Shown here: positions 26,100 to 35,199 of the stretch, piece by piece
Numbering within the stretch: position 1 is the first letter of the stretch
How the letters are laid out: each line of letters starts with the position of its first letter
NCBI RefSeq assembly: GCF_014642075.1
Contig: NZ_BMIK01000013.1
Span: forward strand, 1 to 64,000
Length of the DNA stretch: 64,000 nt
Reading direction: 5' to 3'
DNA from: Parapedobacter defluvii
GTDB lineage: Bacteria > Bacteroidota > Bacteroidia > Sphingobacteriales > Sphingobacteriaceae
Position numbers and translations under genes: made by a program
Notes under the pieces: model-generated
Told to the model about the DNA's origin: nothing
The model's input: only the letters and a program-made list of their open reading frames with translations
The model's database searches: none

Positions 26100-26658
26100 G
26101 TTATTTTATTTTCCCTCGCCGGGCATGGGAGCGCTCTATCGCCGCGGAGGCGACTTCTTTTGCTCAGTCGCCGCAAGGGCTCGTTCTTTGGCTTGACCCA
26201 AAGAACCAAAGGTCAAGGCTGTGAAGCCTCGGTCGCAGGCTGATTGCAAAGCATTTACGGTGCGTATTGCAGCCGCTGTGCTTCCCCAATCCGCTTGTAT
26301 GTTGCCAGTACGCAGGTTCCTGCACATGCTTTGCGGCTCCCTGCTTCCCGATTCTTCAAGGCCGATCCCCCTCCGAACGGAGATGTATTGCAATACGAAC
26401 AGCCATTCCGCTCCGAACGTCCGTTCCCTGCGCCTGTCAGCACCTCCTCATCGTATCCCGCCAATGCCGCCTTATCCTGCCGCGGCTTGCAGTGGGATGC
26501 ACTACCGTGGTAGCGGCAGGATACAGCGGCGAGTCTTTGGTTACTTTCTGCGGAAGAAAGTAACGCCCTGTCGCGGCGAGCGACGAAAAGCCTTGCGCGC
26601 CAAAGCCAAAAAGCCCTGCGCGCAGACAAATAAAAGCCTTGCGGCTTGAGCAGAAAAT
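26100..26658. other. non-coding, palindrome-rich intergenic block
   Basis: A block of about 560 bp between two minus-strand genes with no gene I can support. It is G+C-rich against AT-rich flanks. Inverted repeats seen: TTCTTTGG/CCAAAGAA (26184-26205), TATCCTGCCGC/GCGGCAGGATA (26473-26483 and 26513-26523) and GTTACTTTC/GAAAGTAAC (26540-26564). The right part has short direct repeats of AGCCTTGCG/AGCCCTGCG. Open frames in several phases overlap here on both strands, but none has a recognisable domain or start signal. It may be an interspersed repeat or structured RNA block. Confidence 0.5.
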
Positions 26659-27303
26659 TCAATCTAATAAAAACACATAAAGCTCCTTAGGGCCATGGGC
26701 ACCCAATACAAGCGTCTTTTCGATATCTGCCGTACGGCTTGGGCCTGTAACGACGCTGATCAGGGAGGGCAGTGCCGCACCGTATTTCTGCTGCATGAGA
26801 GCGAGGCCATCTTTGATGTCCATCACCAGCTGAGCGGTATAGGCTACCACGATGTGGATATGGGGATAAATATTCAACCGCCTTCCCCCGGCATTGCCAT
26901 TGCTTACCAATACGCTGCCCGAACGCGCTATCAGCGCTTCACACGTAGTGATTCCCGCTTCGGCCTCCATAAAATCTTTCTCCGTACGGAAAAAGGGAAA
27001 CTCATACCGGTCCAGCAGTTGCTGTACCGGGGACTCCCATGCATACATTTTCCGTAGCTTTTCTTTCTCGGCGAGTGACAAAAGGTTCTCGATAAAACTT
27101 ACCTCGTCTTCACAGTACACGAACTTACCGGCCACTGCCGTAAAACGTTCCGCAAAAAGAATGTCCATAGGCTCTGTCTCACGGACGTGTAAGGCCGTTT
27201 CCTCAAAATTCGGATAAGGATGTTCCCGCTTTTGGAGCAGTGCATGCCGTATTTTTTTCAGCATCTGCTCCTTAGCCGTCGTGTTCTTTATATTCTTTTG
27301 CAT
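26659..27303 (-). CDS. LUD domain protein (LutC/YkgG family)
   Basis: A 214-residue cytoplasmic protein of the LUD family, related to LutC of the lactate utilisation complex LutABC. Visible are the end VVTGPSRTADIEKTLVLGAHGPKELYVFLL, the family signature (shown here in part as TGPSRTADIEKTLVLGAHGP), and the central GITTCEALIARSGSVLVS. No LutA or LutB is adjacent. Its ATG touches the ftsH stop, so it is the last gene of the rsfS-ftsH operon; Bacteroidota often place a LUD protein there. Its biochemical role alone is not established. Confidence 0.88.
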   Translation of the reverse strand: MQKNIKNTTAKEQMLKKIRHALLQKREHPYPNFEETALHVRETEPMDILFAERFTAVAGKFVYCEDEVSFIENLLSLAEKEKLRKMYAWESPVQQLLDRYEFPFFRTEKDFMEAEAGITTCEALIARSGSVLVSNGNAGGRRLNIYPHIHIVVAYTAQLVMDIKDGLALMQQKYGAALPSLISVVTGPSRTADIEKTLVLGAHGPKELYVFLLD

Positions 27304-29400
27304 CTATGCAGAGGTCTGCGTATCCTCTTCAGAAGGTTTATTTTCGAACGTTCCGGAATTATCACCTACGCCATCGTGTACCAAACCTTCCGCAGCCTTG
27401 CGTTGGTCACCTTCCGACTCACCGTTCACAAACTCATCATACGTGGTACGGTGATCAAACGGACGTTTACCAAGAATTTGCTCCAGGTCTGTCTGGAAGA
27501 GGATTTCTTTTTCAAGCAGCTTTTCCGCCAAGGCAATGAGGCCATCCTGTTTTTCAAGCAGCAATTTCCTGGTTTTCTCGTAAATGTCCGCAATCAATCC
27601 ACGTACCTCCTCATCGATCAATTCGGCTGTTTTTTCCGAATACGGACGCTGGAACTGGTTCTCCTGGCTATCGTTGAACGAGATATTACCCACTTTGGAG
27701 TTCATGCCGTATACCGCCACCATCGCGTAAGCCAATTTGGTGATGCGCTCCAGGTCATTCTGAGCACCCGTAGAAATCTTACCGAAGGTAATATCTTCGG
27801 CCACCCGTCCGCCCATGGTCATGCACATTCCGTCGATCAACTGCTCGGTGGTGTATAAGAATTGCTCTTTGGGCAGGTACTGGGCATAGCCCAATGCTGC
27901 CACCCCACGGGGTACGATGGATACTTTCACCAGCGGATCGGCATGTTCGAGGAACCAACCTGCAATCGCGTGACCCGCTTCGTGGAATGCCACAATGCGT
28001 TTCTCCTCGGGCGATATGATTTTATTTTTCTTCTCCAACCCACCGATTACGCGGTCAATCGCATCCTGGAAGTCCTGCATATCGATCGAAGCCTTGTTAC
28101 GCCGTGCAGCAATCAGGGCCGCTTCGTTGCACACATTGGCAATTTCGGCCCCCGCAAAACCCGGTGTTTGTGCCGATAGCTTTTTGGCGTCTACCTCAGC
28201 CGCCAGCTTCAGCGGCTTCAGGTGTACTTTGAAGATCTGTTCGCGGCCTACCAGGTCCGGTTTGTCGATGGAAATCTGTCGGTCGAACCGCCCCGGCCGT
28301 AGAAGTGCCGAATCCAGTACATCCGGGCGGTTGGTAGCCGCCATGATGATGATGCCTGAATCGGTGCCAAAGCCGTCCATTTCCACCAGCAGCTGGTTCA
28401 GCGTATTCTCCCGCTCATCGTTGCCGCCCATCACACTGTTTTTCCCCCGAGCCCGCCCGATGGCATCTATTTCGTCGATAAAAATGATACAGGGGGCCTT
28501 GTCTTTCGCCTGGCGGAATAAGTCACGCACGCGGGAAGCTCCCACGCCGACAAACATCTCCACGAAATCAGAACCCGACAGGGAGAAAAATGGCACCTGC
28601 GCTTCTCCCGCAACCGCCTTTGCCAACAGGGTTTTCCCGGTACCGGGCGATCCCACCAACAGAGCGCCCTTCGGAATTTTACCTCCCAGGTTCGTGTATT
28701 TTTTCGGATTTTTAAGGAAATCCACGATCTCCATTACCTCCTGTTTCGCTTCCTCCAGGCCCGCCACATCACTGAACGTAATGGCTACCTGCGATTCCTT
28801 ATCGAAAAGCGTGGCTTTGGACTTTCCGATATTGAAAATCTGTCCGCCGGGGCCTGCACCTCCGCCGCCCATGCGCCGCATGATAAAAATCCAGAATACG
28901 ATGATCAGCAACAGCGGCAACATGATGGAAAAAATCCAGCCCGTCCAGGCATTGGTACGGTCTTCCAACCGCAGGGATACCCGGTCATTCGGATCAATGT
29001 CCTGCTGGGCTTCGCTCAGCTTCCGTTCCAATGCGTCATACGATCCATCTGTAAAGAAATACTGAGGGCCGGCAGATGGTGTGAGCATCAGGCCGTTGGC
29101 ATTGGGCTGTACATCTTTATATTTCGGATCGGTGAGCCGGTCTTTTTTGATAAATACCTCAACAAAGAACAGCTCATTCCGTTTATAGGCAATCAGGCGG
29201 TCTACATCGCCCGGCTTCAACATCTTTTCTTCAAACTCCTGATACGTAATCTGCTTCGCTTTGTCGTCGCTGAAAACGTACTGCAGCGCAAAAAAGCCAA
29301 AAATCATCGCTACCCATAACCACATGATATTGAACCGCGGCGGTTTTGGCGTCACTTTTTTACTGGGCACTCTTTTTATTTTATCGGGTCCGTTCGGCAT
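27304..29400 (-). CDS. ftsH: ATP-dependent zinc metalloprotease FtsH
   Basis: Membrane-bound AAA+ protease that degrades misfolded and regulatory membrane and cytosolic proteins. The 698-residue protein has two N-terminal membrane helices flanking a periplasmic domain, the AAA domain with Walker [18 protein letters not shown], Walker [11 protein letters not shown], and the second region of homology [20 protein letters not shown], and the zinc site [14 protein letters not shown]. The C-terminal tail is acidic and low in complexity. It is in an operon with rsfS upstream and the LUD gene downstream. Confidence 0.97.
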   Translation of the reverse strand: MPNGPDKIKRVPSKKVTPKPPRFNIMWLWVAMIFGFFALQYVFSDDKAKQITYQEFEEKMLKPGDVDRLIAYKRNELFFVEVFIKKDRLTDPKYKDVQPNANGLMLTPSAGPQYFFTDGSYDALERKLSEAQQDIDPNDRVSLRLEDRTNAWTGWIFSIMLPLLLIIVFWIFIMRRMGGGGAGPGGQIFNIGKSKATLFDKESQVAITFSDVAGLEEAKQEVMEIVDFLKNPKKYTNLGGKIPKGALLVGSPGTGKTLLAKAVAGEAQVPFFSLSGSDFVEMFVGVGASRVRDLFRQAKDKAPCIIFIDEIDAIGRARGKNSVMGGNDERENTLNQLLVEMDGFGTDSGIIIMAATNRPDVLDSALLRPGRFDRQISIDKPDLVGREQIFKVHLKPLKLAAEVDAKKLSAQTPGFAGAEIANVCNEAALIAARRNKASIDMQDFQDAIDRVIGGLEKKNKIISPEEKRIVAFHEAGHAIAGWFLEHADPLVKVSIVPRGVAALGYAQYLPKEQFLYTTEQLIDGMCMTMGGRVAEDITFGKISTGAQNDLERITKLAYAMVAVYGMNSKVGNISFNDSQENQFQRPYSEKTAELIDEEVRGLIADIYEKTRKLLLEKQDGLIALAEKLLEKEILFQTDLEQILGKRPFDHRTTYDEFVNGESEGDQRKAAEGLVHDGVGDNSGTFENKPSEEDTQTSA

Positions 29401-29433
29401 ACCTCTTCTTCTCTTTTGTTTAGTCTCTGTTAA

Positions 29434-29808
29434 TTATGCACTTTGATAATACTCCAATTCCGCATCGCCCCAAAGGTCTTCTATGCCGTAAAATTTACGT
29501 TTGTCCGTTTTGAAAATGTGTACCACGACATCAACGAAATCGAGTAATATCCATTCTCCATGTTCAAGCCCTTCTTTACGCCAGGGCTCCTGGTTCAGTG
29601 CTTTAAACACTTCTTCTTCTACACTCTTTGCCAATGCATTGACCTGCGTAGTCGAGTCTGCATGGCAAATTACAAAATAATCCGAAACTGAGCTCCGGAT
29701 GTGTCTCAAATCAAGCCGCACAATCTCATTCCCTTTCTTCTCCTGCATACCGTGAATGACAACCTCCGATAAGCGAGCTGATGTGGCTGATTTTTTGTTT
29801 TTTATCAT
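29434..29808 (-). CDS. rsfS: ribosomal silencing factor RsfS
   Basis: Binds uL14 and keeps the ribosomal subunits apart under starvation. A 124-residue protein with the family motifs SVSDYFVICHADSTTQVNAL, EPWRKEGLEHGEWILLDFVD and VHIFKTDKRKFYGIEDLWGD. It is the first gene of the rsfS-ftsH-LUD operon and is divergent from birA, with 50 bp between the two start codons. Confidence 0.93.
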   Translation of the reverse strand: MIKNKKSATSARLSEVVIHGMQEKKGNEIVRLDLRHIRSSVSDYFVICHADSTTQVNALAKSVEEEVFKALNQEPWRKEGLEHGEWILLDFVDVVVHIFKTDKRKFYGIEDLWGDAELEYYQSA

Positions 29809-29844
29809 TAAAAATAATTATAGTTTTGGGCACTATTACCCCTT

Positions 29845-29852
29845 TAACTTTA
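29845..29852 (+). promoter_or_regulatory. likely -7 element of birA
   Basis: TAACTTTA differs from TAnnTTTG only in the last base and lies 6 nt before the TTG at 29859. It supports a TTG start with almost no leader. Confidence 0.4.
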
Positions 29853-29858
29853 TTCGTA

Positions 29859-30629
29859 TTGCAAAGTAACACATTTCCGGGATTATTTGAAGGACAAAAT
29901 GTTATTACATTACAGCGGACACCTTCCACAAACGAATACCTAAAGAATGAACTGTCAAAATCCACGCCACTTCGGGAAGGCACTGTAATAATGGCAGTTG
30001 ACCAGTATGCTGGCAGGGGTCAAAAGGGAACGACGTGGCAAAGTGAACCGGGTAAAAACGTAACCTGCAGTCTGCTGCTTATGCCTTCCTTTCTCGACCC
30101 CAAACGTCAATTTGACCTTACGGCGGCCATTAGCCTCGCCATCGCCCAATGGCTGGAGTCACTGCTTCAACTATCTGTAAAGATCAAATGGCCGAATGAC
30201 ATGTATGTCGGCGACCGGAAAATCGGCGGCATCCTCATCGAAAACATCCTCAAAGGGAAAGTCTGGAAATCGGCCGTCATCGGAATCGGCATCAACGTGA
30301 ATCAAACCGAGTTTCCTCCGGAGATCCAAGCGCACACCACTTCCGTCAAGCAAATTTTACACACCGATTGCGATCTCACCAAATTATTGACCGATCTTTG
30401 CCAGTACATCGAGCGGGTATACACGGCGCTGAAAAGAGGGGAAAACAACACGCTATTAACCCTTTATAAGCAACACCTGTACCGACTCGGTGAGTTGCAT
30501 CCATTCCTTGTGGATGGCGTGCGCGTAGAGGGTATACTGAGCGGCGTGACGGAGACGGGAAGGCTACAGGTTGATTTCAACGGCCATACGGTCGATTTCG
30601 ATATCAAAGAAATCGCCTTCGTCATTTGA
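29859..30629 (+). CDS. birA: biotin-[acetyl-CoA carboxylase] ligase
   Basis: Attaches biotin to the carrier domain of acetyl-CoA carboxylase. The catalytic motifs are in place: GRGQKGTTWQSEPGKNVTCS (biotinyl-AMP loop) and KIKWPNDMYVGDRKIGGILI, with VIGIGINVNQ. There is no N-terminal HTH, so it is a monofunctional ligase, not a repressor. The open frame has no early ATG in a sensible place; the start of the family (LQSNTFPGLFEGQNVITL) fits a TTG at 29859, giving 256 residues. An upstream in-frame start at 29781 would overlap rsfS and code for unrelated hydrophobic residues. Confidence 0.88.
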   Translation: MQSNTFPGLFEGQNVITLQRTPSTNEYLKNELSKSTPLREGTVIMAVDQYAGRGQKGTTWQSEPGKNVTCSLLLMPSFLDPKRQFDLTAAISLAIAQWLESLLQLSVKIKWPNDMYVGDRKIGGILIENILKGKVWKSAVIGIGINVNQTEFPPEIQAHTTSVKQILHTDCDLTKLLTDLCQYIERVYTALKRGENNTLLTLYKQHLYRLGELHPFLVDGVRVEGILSGVTETGRLQVDFNGHTVDFDIKEIAFVI

Positions 30630-30640
30630 GCGGAATTGCT

Positions 30641-30648
30641 TATCTTTG
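30641..30648 (+). promoter_or_regulatory. -7 element of the DsbD-N gene
   Basis: TATCTTTG followed by CAG. Transcription would give a leader of about 85 nt before the ATG at 30738. The leader holds ATAGGA and TCCTAT about 30 nt apart, a weak hairpin. Confidence 0.55.
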
Positions 30649-30737
30649 CAGCCCAGACACCTGATAAACTCATAGGATTAAACCTCGGTAAGCAAGTAAG
30701 GTCTTATTCCTATCATTAACACGTAACATTGTCGATT

Positions 30738-31190
30738 ATGATGAAAAATTTTTTGCTGGCAGCCTTTATTTCGTTAATTGCGGCCACCGGTGTTTCGGCG
30801 CAGATTGTTAAGCCTGTCAAATGGCAGTTCGGTGCGAAGAAAATCAACAAAGACGAAGCGGTCATTTTCATGAAGGCCACCCTAGAAAATGGATGGCATA
30901 TTTATTCACAACATGTGGACGAGGGAGGCCCCATCAAAACCAGCTTCACGTTTACGCCCTCTGGTGATTTTACCCTGGTGGGCAAAACCGCTGAACCGAA
31001 ACCCAAGGTCAAACACGAAGAAGTCTTTAACATGGACGTAGGTTACTTCGACAAGGAAGTGGTATTTCAACAAAAGGTGAAGCTGAAAAAAGGGGAAACC
31101 ACCGTCAAAGGTGCAGTCGAATACATGGCTTGCGATGCCAGCCAATGTTTGCCTCCCGATGAAATTCCGTTTGCCGTAGCCATAAAATAG
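30738..31190 (+). CDS. secreted protein with DsbD N-terminal-like domain
   Basis: A 150-residue exported protein with signal peptide MMKNFLLAAFISLIAATGVSAQ. The rest is a single DsbD alpha-like immunoglobulin fold with LENGWHIYSQHVDEGGPIKT and the redox Cys region MACDASQCLPPDEIPF. In DsbD this domain passes electrons from the membrane domain to periplasmic clients. Here it is a separate protein directly before a DsbD that lacks it, so the two probably work together as a split DsbD. A terminator and a second promoter lie between them, so expression can differ. Confidence 0.88.
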   Translation: MMKNFLLAAFISLIAATGVSAQIVKPVKWQFGAKKINKDEAVIFMKATLENGWHIYSQHVDEGGPIKTSFTFTPSGDFTLVGKTAEPKPKVKHEEVFNMDVGYFDKEVVFQQKVKLKKGETTVKGAVEYMACDASQCLPPDEIPFAVAIK

Positions 31191-31214
31191 TTCCGTCCGC
31201 AAAAAGAATCCATG

Positions 31215-31238
31215 AAAGGCAGGATACTGCCTTTTTTT
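31215..31238 (+). terminator. rho-independent terminator
   Basis: AAAGGCAG (31215-31222) and CTGCCTTT (31227-31234) with loop GATA, then a run of T to 31238. It ends the DsbD-N transcript before the dsbD promoter. Confidence 0.85.
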
Positions 31239-31243
31239 ATTAC

Positions 31244-31251
31244 TATGTTTG
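31244..31251 (+). promoter_or_regulatory. -7 element of dsbD
   Basis: TATGTTTG matches TAnnTTTG, 26 nt before the ATG at 31278. It argues against the upstream in-frame ATG at 31212, which lies in the terminator. Confidence 0.55.
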
Positions 31252-31277
31252 CATCCCGTTTTAACGCATACGAATTC

Positions 31278-32987
31278 ATGAGGCATCTGGTTCTTGCTTT
31301 GTCGTTCCTATTGGGTATGGTCTTCACGGCCCTATCTCAAGACACTGGACAGGATACGTTGCTCAATTTCGACGATGTGGTGTTTACCGATGGACAGGAC
31401 ACCTCGACCGAAGTCGGTGAAGACACACTGCTGGAAGTTCCCGAAGATCTCGAATTTACCGATGGACAAGACACCGCTGCGGTCGCCGCCGTTGACATTC
31501 CGGCAACCACAACCGATACGCCCCAATCCTTGTGGGGCATCTTTGTGGCCGGTTTTCTGGGTGGTTTTCTCGCCATTCTGATGCCGTGTATTTATCCGAT
31601 GATTCCCCTCACCGTCAGCTTCTTCACCAAGCGGGCCGAAACCCGGGGCAAAGGCATACAGGGGGCGCTGTTATATGGACTTTCCATCATTGTGATTTAC
31701 GTGGCACTCGGGTTGCTGGTTACCGTCATCTTCGGTGCCAGCGCCCTGAATGAGCTGGCCACCAATGGTATATTCAACCTGTTCATCTTTGCGGTATTGC
31801 TGGTCTTCGGCATTTCCTTTTTGGGTGCCTTTGAAATCACGCTGCCCAGTTCGTTTGTCAATACCGTCGATTCGAAGTCAGACACCAACGGACTGATCGG
31901 CATCTTTTTCATGGCGGCAACCCTGGCCGTTGTATCCTTTTCCTGCACGGGCCCGATCATCGGTAGCGTCATCGTGTTGGTGAACCAAACAGGCAACTAC
32001 CTCGGCCCTGTCATCGGCATGTTTGGCTTTTCACTTGCGTTGGCACTGGTGTTTACCGTATTTGCGGTATTTCCCAATTGGCTCACCTCACTCCCCAAAT
32101 CCGGTGGCTGGCTTAATTCGGTGAAGGTTGTACTGGGTTTTCTGGAAATTGCGCTGGCGCTCAAATTCCTGTCTACCGCAGACCTCGTGTACCATTGGCG
32201 GATCCTGGACCGCGAGGTATTCCTCGTGCTGTGGATTGTCATTTCCGCCTTGGTCGGATTTTACCTGCTGGGCAAAATTAAGCTGTCGCACGATTCGGAC
32301 TTGCCCTATATATCGCTTACACGGCTTTTCCTGGCAGGAGGGTTTTTTGCCTTTGCGTTGTACATGGTGCCCGGTTTGTGGGGGGCACCCCTTAAAGTCA
32401 TCAGCGGCTTGATTCCTCCCATGCATACCCAGGATTTCCGTGTGGCTACGTTTGACCAACGTCCTGTGGCGGCGGGTGCAGGTACAGCGACGGGGATGCC
32501 GGCTGTAAAGAAATATGCCGATATCCCTCTCCATGTTCCCAACGACATCGACGGCTTTCTCGATTACGACGAAGCCCTGAAATATGCCAAGCAAGTAAAC
32601 AAACCGCTTTTTCTGGACTTCACCGGACACGGCTGCGTCAATTGCCGGGAGATGGAAAACAATGTATGGGTAGACCCGCCGATAGATAACCTGCTTCGCA
32701 ATGAATACATTGTCGTATCGCTGTACACCGACGAGCGGCACAAACTGCCCGAGGCAGAGCAGTTTTATTCGCCCGTACTCGAACGGCAGGTCAATACCGT
32801 TGGCAAAAAATTCATGCACCTGCAAGCATCGCGCTTCAATTCCATTTCACAGCCCTATTACGTACTGTATTCACCGGATGAAGAGCTGTTGGTATCGCCA
32901 CCAATCGGTGCCGAATTCAACAAACAGAAATTTCTTGCCTATTTGGAACAAGGATTAAAGACATTTAACGAAAAGCAAGCACAATAA
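31278..32987 (+). CDS. thiol:disulfide interchange protein DsbD (membrane and C-terminal thioredoxin domains)
   Basis: Carries reducing power from the cytoplasm to the periplasm. After a signal peptide (MRHLVLALSFLLGMVFTALS) and an acidic linker with TDGQDT repeats come eight or so membrane helices (about 85-375) with the Cys in AILMPCIYPMIPLTV and SFSCTGPIIGSV. A thioredoxin-like domain follows (about 440-565) with active site DFTGHGCVNCREMENNVW. The usual N-terminal domain is missing and is supplied as the preceding gene. The linker repeats TDGQDT twice, with QDTGQDT, and is low in complexity. pfkA follows by 6 bp. Confidence 0.92.
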   Translation: MRHLVLALSFLLGMVFTALSQDTGQDTLLNFDDVVFTDGQDTSTEVGEDTLLEVPEDLEFTDGQDTAAVAAVDIPATTTDTPQSLWGIFVAGFLGGFLAILMPCIYPMIPLTVSFFTKRAETRGKGIQGALLYGLSIIVIYVALGLLVTVIFGASALNELATNGIFNLFIFAVLLVFGISFLGAFEITLPSSFVNTVDSKSDTNGLIGIFFMAATLAVVSFSCTGPIIGSVIVLVNQTGNYLGPVIGMFGFSLALALVFTVFAVFPNWLTSLPKSGGWLNSVKVVLGFLEIALALKFLSTADLVYHWRILDREVFLVLWIVISALVGFYLLGKIKLSHDSDLPYISLTRLFLAGGFFAFALYMVPGLWGAPLKVISGLIPPMHTQDFRVATFDQRPVAAGAGTATGMPAVKKYADIPLHVPNDIDGFLDYDEALKYAKQVNKPLFLDFTGHGCVNCREMENNVWVDPPIDNLLRNEYIVVSLYTDERHKLPEAEQFYSPVLERQVNTVGKKFMHLQASRFNSISQPYYVLYSPDEELLVSPPIGAEFNKQKFLAYLEQGLKTFNEKQAQ

Positions 32988-32993
32988 TCTACA

Positions 32994-33971
32994 ATGAGTA
33001 CTATCAAAAACATCGCTGTATTTACATCCGGTGGAGACGCACCCGGCATGAATGCGGCCATACGCGCCGTAGTCCGCACGGGATTGTATTACAACCTGAA
33101 CGTATTCGGGATCGGCCGGGGTTATGACGGCCTGGTGCATGACGACCTATTCGCCATGGATGCCAAGTCTGTCGCCAACATCATCCAACGTGGCGGAACC
33201 ATCCTCAAGACCGCCCGCAGTGAAGAATTCCGCACGGTAGAAGGCCGCCGCCGGGCATTTGAAAACCTGCAAAAAAGAGGTATAGACGGACTGGTTGCCA
33301 TTGGCGGGGATGGCACCTTTACCGGAGCATCAAAATTCATCGAAGAATACAACATTCCCATTATCGGCCTTCCGGGTACCATTGACAACGACCTTGCCGG
33401 CACCGATTTCACAATCGGCTACGATACGGCCATTAACACCGTGATCGAAGCGGTCGACAAAATCCGCGATACCGCCGAATCACACGACCGCGTATTTGTA
33501 GTAGAAGTGATGGGACGTGATTCGGGGCTTATCGCCCTGCGATCGGGCATCAGTGTGGGAGCCGAATGCGTGCTCATCCCTGAAATCAAAGTGGATTATC
33601 AAGCCATGATGGACCGCTTGGACCGTACCCGCAAGAACAAGGCATCGCGGGTGATCATCGTAGCGGAAGGCGACGATGCCGGTGGCGCCTTTGTAGTGGC
33701 CGAACGCATCAAAGAGCGGTTTCCACACTATGACCTGCGGGTGTCTATCTTAGGCCACATCCAGCGGGGAGGCAGCCCCACCTGTATGGACCGCGTATTG
33801 GCCAGCCGGTTGGGTGTAGCAGCGGTAGAAGCGCTAATGGAAGGCCGCAAAGGCGAAATGGCCGGATTGATTCACGGACAGGTTGCTTTCACACCGTTTG
33901 AAAAGGCCATCAAGCACATTGGAGCCGTCAATGACAATTTGCTTCGCATCGTGGATATCCTTTCGTCGTAA
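32994..33971 (+). CDS. pfkA: ATP-dependent 6-phosphofructokinase
   Basis: Phosphorylates fructose 6-phosphate in glycolysis. The 325-residue protein has the ATP site FTSGGDAPGMNAAIRAVVRT, GGDGTFTGASKF, and the catalytic PGTIDNDLAGTDFTIGYDTA with the catalytic Asp, followed by VEVMGRDSGLIALRSGI and LGHIQRGGSPTCMDRVLASR. The Gly in GGDGT points to ATP rather than pyrophosphate as donor. It lies 6 bp after dsbD and is probably co-transcribed with it. Confidence 0.96.
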   Translation: MSTIKNIAVFTSGGDAPGMNAAIRAVVRTGLYYNLNVFGIGRGYDGLVHDDLFAMDAKSVANIIQRGGTILKTARSEEFRTVEGRRRAFENLQKRGIDGLVAIGGDGTFTGASKFIEEYNIPIIGLPGTIDNDLAGTDFTIGYDTAINTVIEAVDKIRDTAESHDRVFVVEVMGRDSGLIALRSGISVGAECVLIPEIKVDYQAMMDRLDRTRKNKASRVIIVAEGDDAGGAFVVAERIKERFPHYDLRVSILGHIQRGGSPTCMDRVLASRLGVAAVEALMEGRKGEMAGLIHGQVAFTPFEKAIKHIGAVNDNLLRIVDILSS

Positions 33972-33992
33972 AAACATGCGGGTCTCGCATAC

Positions 33993-34021
33993 GAGTTGCT
34001 GGATGATTAATCCAGCAACTC
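33993..34021. terminator. hairpin between convergent pfkA and the TlpA gene
   Basis: GAGTTGCTGGAT (33993-34004) pairs perfectly with ATCCAGCAACTC (34010-34021). The right arm codes for the last residues and stop of the TlpA protein. A smaller hairpin ATGCG/CGCAT precedes it. There is no T-run, so it may stop or stabilise both transcripts rather than act as a classical terminator. Confidence 0.55.
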
Positions 34022-35137
34022 CGCTAAGGTATCGTGCAATTCCTGTCCACGCAGGTTTTTGGCAATGATGCGCCCTTCGGGGTCAAGGAGGAAATTGGCC
34101 GGAATACCCTGAATAGCGTATTGATCTACCACACCCGATTGCCACCATTTCAGTTCCGACACATGTGGCCAATCCTGCAAGCCATCGTCGTGGATGGCTT
34201 TTATCCATGCATCTTTTGCCCCCGGCCGGTCAAGCGATACGCCAAAGACGGTAAAATTCTTATCCTTAAATGCCTGATACGCCGCCACGACATTGGGATT
34301 TTCCTGACGGCAGGGCCCGCACCAGCTTGCCCAAAAATCGATCAGCACATACTTTCCCCTCAGGGATGACAAGGCGATGGGATTGCCCGATGTATCGGGT
34401 TGACTGAATTCCGGAGCTACTGCACCGATATCCACCCGCTTGATACTTTCAAGCTGTTCGTTAATCGCTTTCCCCTTTTCAGAGCTTTTCAGCGTAGCGG
34501 ACAGCCCGTTGAAGGCGGGCTCGATTACCTCCTGCGCGGGCTCTGAACCCACGTATGGGTGCAACAGATCCAGACTGACCACACTGGCGGGATGATCCTT
34601 GATATACTGGAAATCGATGGCTTTTTGTTCTTCCTGAAGCGACATGGCTTCGGACTGGAGTTCCTGCATAAAAGCAGGGTCCTGCTTCTGCTCATCCGGG
34701 GCCGCAACATAACGGCCCATCAGCACACGCATCTTGTCCTGCACGGGAGCCAGGCGTTCGTGGTACACGGCAAAATCTTTGTTGACCGCACCGCCATCTA
34801 TCGATGCTTTTGACAGGGAGTCGGCTGCAGTGATCTTAATGGCGCCTTTTTCCAAATAAATAGCCACACGGTCCGGATCCTGCATCTGCCGGATGTCACC
34901 TCCCTCATGGGCAAGCAGCACCAGCGCCTGCGAAGGTTCCGTGATACTACCGTGAAACTTGAATGCCCCGTCCGTCACATCGGCTGAGTCTAAGGTAGGT
35001 CCTGCTTCCGTACGATAGCTTAAATACGCCTTCGCAGGCGCATTTAAATTACCCACTTTTGCGGTTATCGTGAAGTCATCTTGTGCGATTGCCATCAGGG
35101 GCAATGCTGCCATTGCCGTCAAAATGATTTTATTCAT
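34007..35137 (-). CDS. TlpA family thiol-disulfide reductase with DUF4369-like N-terminus
   Basis: A periplasmic reductase of 376 residues. Signal peptide MNKIILTAMAALPLMAIAQ is followed by a beta-rich N-terminal domain (FTITAKVGNLNAPAKAYLSY), a helical middle (about 120-230), and a C-terminal thioredoxin fold with the site DFWASWCGPCRQENPNV (CGPC). The cis-Pro region is IQGIPANFLLDPEGRI. This DUF4369-TlpA layout is very common in Bacteroidota and usually follows SusCD-type loci, but here it stands alone. The start at 35137 is chosen since the signal peptide begins there. Confidence 0.9.
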   Translation of the reverse strand: MNKIILTAMAALPLMAIAQDDFTITAKVGNLNAPAKAYLSYRTEAGPTLDSADVTDGAFKFHGSITEPSQALVLLAHEGGDIRQMQDPDRVAIYLEKGAIKITAADSLSKASIDGGAVNKDFAVYHERLAPVQDKMRVLMGRYVAAPDEQKQDPAFMQELQSEAMSLQEEQKAIDFQYIKDHPASVVSLDLLHPYVGSEPAQEVIEPAFNGLSATLKSSEKGKAINEQLESIKRVDIGAVAPEFSQPDTSGNPIALSSLRGKYVLIDFWASWCGPCRQENPNVVAAYQAFKDKNFTVFGVSLDRPGAKDAWIKAIHDDGLQDWPHVSELKWWQSGVVDQYAIQGIPANFLLDPEGRIIAKNLRGQELHDTLAELLD

Positions 35138-35199
35138 GCTATATTTTTTGCTGTATGCGGTAGTGCATCCTGCAAAGATGCGAATTTTTATGCAAACGA

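Noticed and set aside
26221-26662. Several overlapping short frames in the G+C-rich block
   Set aside because: Frames exist on both strands at once over the same bases, Ala/Arg/Cys-rich, with no recognisable fold; explained by composition and palindromes.
27995-29065. Open frame of over 350 codons antisense to ftsH
   Set aside because: Mirror of the AAA and membrane regions; Ser/Arg-rich, no domain. The sense gene is certain.
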